From Bacteroidia bacterium (lineage in GTDB: Bacteria; Bacteroidota; Bacteroidia; B-17B0; Aurantibacillaceae): 37,622 nt of DNA. The translations under genes and the position numbers were made by a program. The notes below the pieces were generated by a model. That model was not told where the DNA came from. It did not search any database and worked only from the letters and a program-made list of their open reading frames with translations. Where the stretch lies: the NCBI GenBank assembly GCA_020846025.1, contig JADLER010000088.1, positions 1-37,622 on the forward strand, read 5' to 3'. Of this stretch, positions 9,441 to 17,600 are shown piece by piece. Numbering within the stretch: the stretch's first letter is position 1; each line of letters starts with the position of its first letter.

Positions 9441-11330
9441 ATGGATAAGAACTCATTTATTGGATTGGGATTAATTGCTACCATACTCATTGTTTGGTTG
9501 TCGTTATCCGGTCCTAGTAAAGAACAAATTGCACGGAATAAGCATATCAAAGATTCGGTAGAACATGCAATGAAAGAGGCGGAGCTTGCTCAAAAAGCCA
9601 AAGAACTTAAAGCTAAACAAACTCAATTATCTGAAGTAAGTAATGTGCCACTTTCCGATTCTTTAATGTCAATTCAAAAACAAAATCAATACAAAGATTT
9701 TGCCTTAGCAACTAATGGGACAAAGGAAATAGTTACACTTGAAAATGAGAACATTAAAGTTTATATCTCTACAAAGGGTGCAGCAGTTCAAAAAGTAGAA
9801 TTAAAAAATTATCACCGCTATGGACAAAATGAAAATTTAGTGTTATTCGACAGCGATTCTTCTTATCAAAACATAGAGTTTGATGCGTATAATTCCTTAC
9901 GTTTTAATACGGATAGTTTTTATTTCAAACCTTCGTCCGTAGCTGAATCTGTAAGTGGCGCAAAAAGTAAAACAATTAGCCTAAAACTTCAAACAGCAAA
10001 TCCATCTAGTTACATAGAGTATGTTTATACTTTAAAAGGCAATGATTATATGCTTGATTTTGACATCAATTTTGTTGGAATGCAAAACATCATTACGCCA
10101 AAAAATAATCGAGTTACATTAAATTGGGTTCAAACTTTACCATCTCAAGAAAAGCATATTACTAAAGAAAGAGAGGCAGCAACAGTTTATTATAATCAAA
10201 CAAAGGAAGGCGTAGATTATATAAATCCTCATACGTTTGAAGAGAAGAATTTAAACGAAGACAATATTAAATGGCTATGTTTTAAGCAACAATTTTTTAA
10301 TTCAACTTTAATTGCCGATTCTGAATTTCAAAAAGAAGGTAGTGTAGTAATAACAAGTCAAAATGATAAATCGATTAAGTATGTGAAATCAATTCAAGCT
10401 CAATTAAGCATTCCATTTAACCATTCTTCTTCTGAAAAATTTGGCATGTCTTATTACTTTGGGCCTACACAATATTCGGTATTAAAGAAATATGATTTAG
10501 ATATTGAAAAAATTATACCATTAGGATGGAGCATCTTTAGTTACATAAATAAATGGATGATTATTCCTTTATTTGATTTGTTTTCTGGATTAAATAGTGG
10601 GATTATTATTTTAATAATTACATTAATTATTAAAACGCTTTTATTTCCAGTGGCCTACAAAACTTATATGAGTAGCGCTAAGATGCGCGTTTTAAAACCT
10701 GAAATAGAAGAAATTAATAAGAAATATGAGAAAAACGATAATCCAATGGCAAAGCAGCAAGAGCAAATGTCGTTGTATCGTAGAGCAGGAGCTAATCCGC
10801 TATCGGGATGTTTACCAATGTTGTTACAATTTCCTATTTTGATTGCCTTATTCGGATTTTTTCCAGCTGCTATTGAATTAAGACAAAAGCCATTTTTATG
10901 GGCAGATGATTTATCTACATACGATTCTGTTTACGATTTCGGATTTAATATTTGGGGATATGGCGATCACATCAGTTTATTTGCTTTGTTAATGTTTATC
11001 TCCACCATTATTTACACGTGGATGAGCCAAGAGATGTTACAGCCTCAACAAACACAACAAATGCCGGGTATGAAGTATATGATGTATTTAATGCCTGTTA
11101 TCTTTTTAGCCGTAATGAATAGTTATGCAGTTGGTTTAAGCTGGTATTATTTTTTAGCCAACGTTATTACTTTTGCTCAAACGTGGATCATGCGTAAAGT
11201 AATTGATGATAATAAAATACGCGAACAACTTTTAGCTAATATGAAAAAACCTGAGAAAAAGTCGGCGTTTCAACAAAAGTTAGAAGAAATGACCAAACAA
11301 CAACAAGCCCTACAAAAAGGGAAAAAATAA
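9441..11330 (+). CDS. yidC: Membrane protein insertase YidC
   Basis: This 629-aa protein has the Gram-negative YidC architecture: an N-terminal transmembrane helix (MDKNSFIGLGLIATILIVW), a large periplasmic domain (roughly residues 30-360) and the conserved five-helix insertase core (about 365-590) with KMRVLKPEIEEINKKY and NPLSGCLPMLLQFPI. A Lys (about K398, in IIKTLLFPV) occupies the position where many YidCs carry the groove Arg. I prefer ATG 9441 over the in-frame TTG at 9432 because MDKNS is the usual start and the TTG lies close to the predicted transcription start. YidC inserts and folds inner-membrane proteins with or without SecYEG. A strong terminator follows. Confidence 0.95.
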   Translation: MDKNSFIGLGLIATILIVWLSLSGPSKEQIARNKHIKDSVEHAMKEAELAQKAKELKAKQTQLSEVSNVPLSDSLMSIQKQNQYKDFALATNGTKEIVTLENENIKVYISTKGAAVQKVELKNYHRYGQNENLVLFDSDSSYQNIEFDAYNSLRFNTDSFYFKPSSVAESVSGAKSKTISLKLQTANPSSYIEYVYTLKGNDYMLDFDINFVGMQNIITPKNNRVTLNWVQTLPSQEKHITKEREAATVYYNQTKEGVDYINPHTFEEKNLNEDNIKWLCFKQQFFNSTLIADSEFQKEGSVVITSQNDKSIKYVKSIQAQLSIPFNHSSSEKFGMSYYFGPTQYSVLKKYDLDIEKIIPLGWSIFSYINKWMIIPLFDLFSGLNSGIIILIITLIIKTLLFPVAYKTYMSSAKMRVLKPEIEEINKKYEKNDNPMAKQQEQMSLYRRAGANPLSGCLPMLLQFPILIALFGFFPAAIELRQKPFLWADDLSTYDSVYDFGFNIWGYGDHISLFALLMFISTIIYTWMSQEMLQPQQTQQMPGMKYMMYLMPVIFLAVMNSYAVGLSWYYFLANVITFAQTWIMRKVIDDNKIREQLLANMKKPEKKSAFQQKLEEMTKQQQALQKGKK

Positions 11331-11332
11331 CT

Positions 11333-11363
11333 AAAAAAGCGGTTCATTCGAGCCGCTTTTTTT
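11333..11363 (+). terminator. Intrinsic terminator after yidC
   Basis: The left arm 11333-11345 (A6 then GCGGTTC) pairs with 11350-11362 (GAGCCGC then T6) around loop ATTC, with one G-U pair, followed by a further T. The A/T flanks make it potentially bidirectional. It separates yidC from the nuo operon. Confidence 0.88.
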
Positions 11364-11421
11364 ATTCAAAAATCTCTTGTTATTTAGATTTAGTTTAAAT
11401 AATAAAAAATAGACTGATTGC

Positions 11422-11452
11422 TTGATGGTTTAAGTAAAAATGGCTAAAATTA
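11422..11452 (+). promoter_or_regulatory. Weak candidate promoter for the nuo operon
   Basis: TTG at 11422-11424, 20 bp, then TAAAATTA at 11445-11452, which misses two bases of TAnnTTTG. It is the best match in the 112 bp between the yidC terminator and nuoA. A promoter is required here, because the terminator isolates nuoA, but this exact site is uncertain. Confidence 0.3.
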
Positions 11453-11475
11453 CATCAGATATTTAATGAATTATC

Positions 11476-11850
11476 ATGAACACTCCATCCTCTCCAATTG
11501 ACTATTTACCAATAGTCATTATGTTTCTTATTGCATTAGGTTTTGTTGTTGTAACAATGATTGCATCACATAATTTAGGTCCTAAGCGAAAAACAAAAAT
11601 TAAATTAGATTCATTTGAATGTGGTATCGAATCACAAGGAAATGCCCGTATTCCCTTTGCGGTAAAATATTTTTTAGTGGCTATTTTATTTGTGTTATTC
11701 GATATCGAGGTTATTTTTATGTACCCTTGGGCTGTAAATTTTAAGGAGTTAGGTATGCTAGGTGTTATTGAAGTGTTTTCGTTTATTGCCTTATTGTTAG
11801 TAGGATTTTACTACATGATATCTAAAAAAGCCCTTAAATGGGAAGACTAA
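11476..11850 (+). CDS. nuoA: NADH-quinone oxidoreductase subunit A
   Basis: This 124-aa membrane protein has three predicted helices and the NuoA/ND3 signature: the loop with KLDSFECGIESQGNARIPF, then VKYFLVAILFVLFDIEVIFMYPWA. The Cys in the ECG loop is the conserved ND3 loop cysteine. NuoA sits at the junction of the matrix and membrane arms of complex I, near the quinone site. It is the first gene of the nuo string; nuoB follows after 55 bp. Confidence 0.96.
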   Translation: MNTPSSPIDYLPIVIMFLIALGFVVVTMIASHNLGPKRKTKIKLDSFECGIESQGNARIPFAVKYFLVAILFVLFDIEVIFMYPWAVNFKELGMLGVIEVFSFIALLLVGFYYMISKKALKWED

Positions 11851-11905
11851 GAAAACCTATGTCTTTATAAGACTTTAAGGTGTTAATATTAAAAATTTTA
11901 AAATA

Positions 11906-12469
11906 ATGTCAAAACAAATTACAAAACGTACAAAAGTAGAAATGGCTAAGAGTCCGCAAGGTATTGAAGGACCTGGTTTTTTTGCTACTAAAATGGAAGA
12001 AGTAATTGGCTTAGCACGTGCCAATTCATTATGGCCTTTGCCTTTTGCTACATCTTGCTGTGGAATTGAGTTTATGGCTACAATGGCTTCTCATTACGAC
12101 TTAGGACGTTTTGGTGCAGAGCGTTTAAGTTTCTCGCCTCGTCAAGCAGATATGTTAATGGTGATGGGAACTATTGCTAAAAAAATGGGACCTACCTTAC
12201 GCCAAGTGTATGAACAAATGGCGGAGCCACGTTGGGTACTTGCTGTTGGAGCTTGTGCAACAAGTGGTGGTATTTTCGATTCGTATTCTGTTTTACAAGG
12301 TATTGATCGCATCATTCCTGTTGATGTTTACGTGCCAGGCTGTCCTCCACGTCCTGAACAAATATTAGAGGGCGTTTTAAAAATACAAGAGTTAGCTAAA
12401 AACGAATCATTGCGTCGTAGAAACTCACCAGAGTATAAAAAATTATTAGCTAGTTACGGAATAGAATAA
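11906..12469 (+). CDS. nuoB: NADH-quinone oxidoreductase subunit B
   Basis: This 187-aa protein carries the four Cys ligands of cluster N2, the terminal [4Fe-4S] centre that reduces quinone: C51 and C52 (TSCCGIEF), C117 (VGACATSGG) and C146 (YVPGCPPRPEQ). Length and motifs are standard for NuoB/PSST. It interacts with NuoC and NuoD in the quinone module. It lies between nuoA and nuoC on the same strand, with 24 bp before nuoC. Confidence 0.97.
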   Translation: MSKQITKRTKVEMAKSPQGIEGPGFFATKMEEVIGLARANSLWPLPFATSCCGIEFMATMASHYDLGRFGAERLSFSPRQADMLMVMGTIAKKMGPTLRQVYEQMAEPRWVLAVGACATSGGIFDSYSVLQGIDRIIPVDVYVPGCPPRPEQILEGVLKIQELAKNESLRRRNSPEYKKLLASYGIE

Positions 12470-12493
12470 GTTAGGTAAATCAATCACATTAAA

Positions 12494-12988
12494 ATGGAAT
12501 TATTAAACATAGTAAATGAAAAGCTAAATGCACAATTTCCTGGGGCTGTACTCACCGCAGAGATGTTGTATGATTTTCCAGTATTTGTAATTAGCAAAGA
12601 TAAAATTCATGACGTACTAAAATTCTTAAAAGAAGATGAAGCATTAAATTTTCATTTTCTAACAGATTTAACGGGTATGCAAACACCAGACGAAAAACAG
12701 TTGGGCGTTATTTATCACTTACATAATATGCCAAAAAATTACCGTATCCGTGTAAAAACGTTTATGGATATTAATAAACCAGAAATACCTACCGCAACAG
12801 ATTTGTGGTTAGGGGCTAATTGGATGGAAAGAGAAACTTATGATTTTTTTGGAGTAAAGTTTTTAGGTCATCCAAATTTAAAACGAATTTTAAATGTGGA
12901 CGAAATGGATATTTTTCCGTTACGGAAGGAATATCCTTTGGAAGATCAAACCCGCGATGATAAAGATGATACCATGTTTGGTAGATAA
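12494..12988 (+). CDS. nuoC: NADH-quinone oxidoreductase subunit C
   Basis: This 164-aa protein has the 30-kDa-subunit signature near the end: WMERETYDFFGVKF and HPNLKRILNVDE, followed by FPLRKEYPLED. It is a stand-alone NuoC, not a NuoCD fusion. It scaffolds NuoB/NuoD in the peripheral arm. In most bacteria nuoD follows directly; here nuoD is 5.77 kb away because three secreted-protein genes intervene. Confidence 0.96.
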   Translation: MELLNIVNEKLNAQFPGAVLTAEMLYDFPVFVISKDKIHDVLKFLKEDEALNFHFLTDLTGMQTPDEKQLGVIYHLHNMPKNYRIRVKTFMDINKPEIPTATDLWLGANWMERETYDFFGVKFLGHPNLKRILNVDEMDIFPLRKEYPLEDQTRDDKDDTMFGR

Positions 12989-12995
12989 ATTAAAC

Positions 12996-13044
12996 AAGTT
13001 AAAAGTTAAAAATCTGTTACGTTATAACTTTTACTTTTTAACTT
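12996..13044. repeat. Imperfect AT-rich palindrome between nuoC and the first inserted gene
   Basis: AAGTTAAAAG (12996-13005) is complementary to CTTTTTAACTT (13034-13044) with a one-base bulge; the inner sequence also has partial GTTAAAA/TTTTAC complementarity. It ends 7 nt before the ATG at 13052 and has no following T-tract, so it is not a classical terminator. It may be a dispersed AT-rich palindromic element or an RNA-processing site. Confidence 0.45.
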
Positions 13045-13051
13045 AACAAAA

Positions 13052-13876
13052 ATGAATAAAAAGTACGCCATAAAAAAATTATCATTCATCATTAGCTGCT
13101 TTTTGGTGTTTTTATGCACCAAAAGCCACGCCCAAGCCCAATGGAAATTTCATTTGGCATTTGAGGATGCCACAGGCGCAAAAGACACTATTTGGTTGAT
13201 TTGGGATACAAGCGCTGTTTTATGGGACTACGACCCCTTATTAGGAGAAGGACATGTAGATATAGACCTCGATAATTTTAGTACTTGGGTAATAAATTAT
13301 AATAATGATACCACAAAAACTACAGCAGAGCCATTCATTAGTAGTGCTTTAGGAAATTACATTTACGGTACTGAAAATTTCCAATCTCCGCTAACGCTAA
13401 GTTGGGACAGTTCATTGTTTCACGCGCCCAACTTGCCACAACCTGTTAATTTGGCGTATATGGATAACGGGTATTTTTTCGGCAATAATAACTGCCCGTT
13501 CTGTCACCATTTTGATATGCTGATAGATAATCACGTAACGATTGATTTGAACGTATTTCCCTATGATTTTTTTCCTGTATTTATTAATATAGAAAGAGGC
13601 GCTGTGCTTAATATAAATGAAAACATAAGCATCAGTAAGAAAAAACCTTTGATTTCCCCAAATCCTGCTTCTTACCTTATTAGCATCAAATCAGATAAAA
13701 ATATAAAAGAATGTTCGTTAATTGATAATACTGGAATAGTTGTATTATATCAATCTGTTAGAGATATGACCAATAATGTACTATCTGTTCAAGATATTTC
13801 TTCGGGGGTCTATGTTTTAAAAATTATTAATCAAAACAATGAAGTATATTATGAAAAAATTATCATTACTCATTAG
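13052..13876 (+). CDS. Small T9SS-exported protein, copy 1 of a tandem pair
   Basis: This 274-aa protein has a signal peptide (KKLSFIISCFLVFLCTKSHAQA, cleavage near HAQ-AQ), a conserved N-terminal block (AQWKFHLAFEDATGAKDTIW), a diverged middle, and a T9SS type A sorting domain from about residue 200 (ISPNPASYLISIKS... SGVYVLKIINQ... YYEKIII). It should be exported by Sec and secreted or anchored by T9SS. Its function is unknown; the N-terminal family recurs in Bacteroidota surface proteins. It is a close paralogue of the next gene, and its 3' end overlaps that gene in another frame. It sits 63 bp after nuoC. Confidence 0.82.
   Translation: MNKKYAIKKLSFIISCFLVFLCTKSHAQAQWKFHLAFEDATGAKDTIWLIWDTSAVLWDYDPLLGEGHVDIDLDNFSTWVINYNNDTTKTTAEPFISSALGNYIYGTENFQSPLTLSWDSSLFHAPNLPQPVNLAYMDNGYFFGNNNCPFCHHFDMLIDNHVTIDLNVFPYDFFPVFINIERGAVLNINENISISKKKPLISPNPASYLISIKSDKNIKECSLIDNTGIVVLYQSVRDMTNNVLSVQDISSGVYVLKIINQNNEVYYEKIIITH
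13815..13858 (+). repeat. 44-bp perfect direct repeat, copy 1, spanning a gene overlap
   Basis: These 44 bases are identical to 14593-14636, 778 bp downstream. In one frame they encode the end of the T9SS tail (ILKIINQNNEVYYEK-like) and in another the ATGs that start the next gene. They mark the edge of a tandem duplication unit. Confidence 0.9.
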
Positions 13877-14654
13877 CTGTCTTTTGGTGTTTTTGTGCAC
13901 CAAAAGCCACGCCCAAGCCCAATGGAAATTTCATTTGGCATTTGAAGATGCCACAGGTGCAAAAGACACCATTTGGCTTATTTGGGATACAAGTGCTACT
14001 GTGGGTACTTTTGGGCAAATTGACTCTGCTCTTGGAGAAGACGCTTTCCCTTTTAATTATAATGAATTTAATGTTTGGGTTTATAATTATAATAATGATT
14101 CTACCAAAACACAAGCCAATCCCTTTACAAATATATTGTCAATTGAAATCCACGCCTTCAACCACCAGTATCCCATTACCATATCATGGGACAGTTCATT
14201 ATTTCACTCGCCCGACTTGCCACAGCCTGTTGGTAGTGCGTGGCTGGGTAATGATTATTATTTTTTGGTAAATAACGACCCTCCTTCTCAGTCATTTAAT
14301 ATGTTATGGGATAGTTCGGTTATTGCTCCTGCGTATTACTGGGGGGCGCAGTCGCATTTTCCCTTAGGCGTTGATATAGCATTTCATTCCTCTGTTGGGA
14401 TAAATGAGATAAACTCCACTAAAAAAATATCCGTTTACCCCAATCCTACCAGTAATATAATTACTATCAAGGCAAAAGAAATTAAAGCATGTTTCTTACT
14501 TGATAATATGGGGAAAACGTTGCTAAACAAGGATTTTTATAAAGGTACTGATTATACCTTATCCGTTCAGGATATTCCTTCGGGCTGCTATATTTTAAAA
14601 ATTATTAATCAAAACAATGAAGTATATTATGAAAAAGTCATCATTCATCATTAA
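13851..14654 (+). CDS. Small T9SS-exported protein, copy 2 of a tandem pair
   Basis: This 267-aa paralogue of the preceding gene starts at ATG 13851 (MKKLSLLISCLLVFLC); an in-frame ATG at 13839 would add MKYI. From VFLCTKSHAQ to IWDTSA, 37 residues are identical to copy 1, after which the middle diverges. Blocks such as WDSSLFH..LPQPV remain shared. The T9SS type A domain runs from about residue 190 (ISVYPNPTSNIITIKAKE) to the end (NNEVYYEKVIIHH). The first 26 nt overlap the end of copy 1, and the last 26 nt overlap the start of the next gene, each in a different frame, which suggests translational coupling. Surface location inferred; function unknown. Confidence 0.82.
   Translation: MKKLSLLISCLLVFLCTKSHAQAQWKFHLAFEDATGAKDTIWLIWDTSATVGTFGQIDSALGEDAFPFNYNEFNVWVYNYNNDSTKTQANPFTNILSIEIHAFNHQYPITISWDSSLFHSPDLPQPVGSAWLGNDYYFLVNNDPPSQSFNMLWDSSVIAPAYYWGAQSHFPLGVDIAFHSSVGINEINSTKKISVYPNPTSNIITIKAKEIKACFLLDNMGKTLLNKDFYKGTDYTLSVQDIPSGCYILKIINQNNEVYYEKVIIHH
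14593..14636 (+). repeat. 44-bp perfect direct repeat, copy 2, spanning a gene overlap
   Basis: Identical to 13815-13858. It holds the end of the copy-2 T9SS tail and, in another frame, the two candidate ATGs (14617 and 14629) of the large M6-like protein. Identity stops one base beyond the run GAAAAA. Confidence 0.9.
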
Positions 14655-17600
14655 GCTATCGGTAGCATTATGTTTTATTTCGTTTTTGGGCGTTGCCCAA
14701 AATTGTATTATCGCCCCCCCAGCTTCGCCCAATGGGCAAAATGGCGGTGGCGGTACTCAAAGCCTCTCAACGGTTTACGAAAGTAAAAATGGCTGGTATC
14801 TGCCTACGGCAGGCGAAATACGCATTTTGTTTGTGTTTTTTGAGGTTAATTACACAGCGGGTACAGACCCAACTAACCCCAATAATATTCATTGGCTACC
14901 GCATCAACTGCCCGACTGGGCAACCGATATAGCCGATGTATATGCCCCCGGAGGAGCTTCTACCAAAGCACTTACTCGCTATTTTCAATTAGCTTCTTCG
15001 GGCAATTTCACGGTTTTGGGCGATTATTTGTTAGCACCTGACAACGGCGGTATTTTTTTGGTTAATAGTGCTACGGGGAGTGTTACCCCGCAACATGCTA
15101 TTAACAGTATCAACGCCAAACTGGGAACAAGCATTGTTACTGCACACGGATTAAATGCTATAAGTCATTTCGATAAATGGACAGCAGGAAGTGCCTATCA
15201 AGGATTACCTAAAATAACACCCAGCACCGATTCACCCGCTAGATATGACCATGTGATGTTCATCTGCCGAAACAGTAAAGGTAATAATGGTGAAGGTTAT
15301 ATGAGTTCGTCCCTGCCCTTGAATATGCTCGGATTTCAAGCTAATACACACAGCTATTTTGGAGCGTACAATGATTTGCCTTTTAATATCATCAGACATG
15401 AATTTAGTCATGCGCTTTATGGCGACAATAATTTTCATTGCGGAGGTGGTGGTACAGGGAATTTAAATACGCCTCAAAATTACTGGATACCGCTGATAGG
15501 CGGTTGGAGCAATATGAGCCTGTACAACGGCTCGCTGAACAGTTGGAACGCCTGGGACAGGCTGCGTATGGACTGGCGGGCGGCAGGCGTGAGCAATGGC
15601 ATTAATGCCCGAAATGCCGCAGGCAAAGTGAATGTAAACGGCGATTTAGATGCCACTAACCCTGCCCACGCAGGCACTTATACGCTGCGAGATTTTGTAT
15701 TGTTTGGCGATGCCATTCGCATCAAGCTGCCCTTTACCAACCCTGCTACCGAATACCCCCAATGGCTATGGATAGAAAACCACCAGGGGCAAAGCGTGAA
15801 CGGCATCGCCTTTGATAAATGGCAACATGAGGGCAATACTTGTATAGACCCCGTTGTGCCGGGCATATACGCCTATTTGCAGATAGATAAAGAAGTACGT
15901 TCGGCAGCAACGTCCGCTGAGGTGTATCACGGCTACGCCGATTACCTTCGTCCGCTCACAGCCGACGGCTTTTGCGACCGTGAGTTTGAAAGCAGTACGG
16001 TGTATAACAACTGTATTCAGTGGGGAAATACCAATGCCTTTACTAAGTTGCTCCCTAACCCGCTCACGGGCGGCTCAGACCAAGAATATTATGCCATAGA
16101 CAAACTCGGCGATGGGCAAATTAATTATAACGATAATTATGCAAATAATTCGGAATTGTATAACGGCAATTATAATCATCATACTTACATGATTGGCAAT
16201 TCTCGTCACGCCTTTACTCTTGGTGGCAACAACAAAATAGGCATGGGCACTAATCCCTCCTCGGCAAGCATGATGAATTTGGTCGGTTATGATTTCGCAG
16301 TAGCAGGCATGAAAAACTTACGCAAAATATACCTTAACGGGGTTTCGGTAGAGATACTCAGCTATGGGCTTAATAACACCATAAAGGTGCAGGTGCGGTT
16401 TGATGATGTGGATATAGCCGATGACGTGCGTTGGTGTGCTGATACCATTGTGCTCAATCCCATAGCAAGCCCTTCGGGTTATTCTATGAACATCAAAAAC
16501 GGCAAAATCGTTACCTTAGACCAAGGCACTACCGCCACCCGTATGAACAACCCGCAAACCATTGGCGGTAAGCAGGTGTTTGCTTCGCCTACTCGGTTTA
16601 CGGCGAGGGCTAACTCATACATTCATTTGGAAAACAATGCTCAATTAATAGCAGACCACACTAGTACGCTGGCATTAAGTGCAGGGTCAAAATTAGAATT
16701 GGAAAGCGGTGCAAAGCTCATTATCCGTAACAATAGCCAATTAGTTTTAGAAAACGGCAGCCAGTTAATTGTGAAAGGCACGGCGCAGGTGGTGGTAGAA
16801 ACAGGCGGTAAATTGTTGTACAACGGTGGTACTATTAAGCTCAATGATAATACCTCTACCATAGAAATTAAAGACGGTTTTTTAGAGATAGGAGCTAATC
16901 AAGTGTTTACTTACACAGGCTCTACCTCTATGGTATATGGCTACATCAAATTTACCTCGCCGTCTTTTCCAAGCACCAATATTATAGCAGGTACAGGTTC
17001 TTCCATAAACATTACAGGTTTTACCAAAACCAAAACCATTTTTGAAGTAACGCAGGAAACGATGGCTTTGCCGATGAACCTTGCTTTGTTTAAAATTAAA
17101 AACGGTTCGGTGCTGTTGGGTGCAGGGGCAAGGGTGCTTTTTTCAGACGGTAATACGGTGGTGGATATTAATAACTGCCGTTTTGGTTCAAACACAGGCA
17201 CAAAAACCACTCATCGGGGCTTGGTGCTGTATGGGCAGTCTAATGTAGCCATTACCAACTCTACCTTTGAAAACGGTACGTATGGCGTATATGGCTGGCT
17301 CACGTATGGCGGTGCACCGCACACGTTTAATTATTGTACGTTTCAAAACAACGACATTGGTTTGTTTAGCCACGATAAAGGCATTACGCTCAATAACTGC
17401 TCTTTTTACAAAAACAGTCAATACGGCTGGTATGCCGAAGCCATGTCGTTCAATTGTTTTGCCAACAACTGTTCGTTTGGCGAAAGCCTTCCCAACGCCA
17501 ACGCTACGGCTCTTTATTTTCAGGGAGCGTATAATATTTCGCTGAAAGTAGATAACCCTGCCATAAGCTACAATACCAACGGTATTATTGTATCAGGTAC

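Noticed and set aside
13866-14271. Open frames overlapping the second small T9SS gene in other frames
   Set aside because: Low-complexity Ile-rich translations; the T9SS gene has signal peptide and tail, the others have neither.
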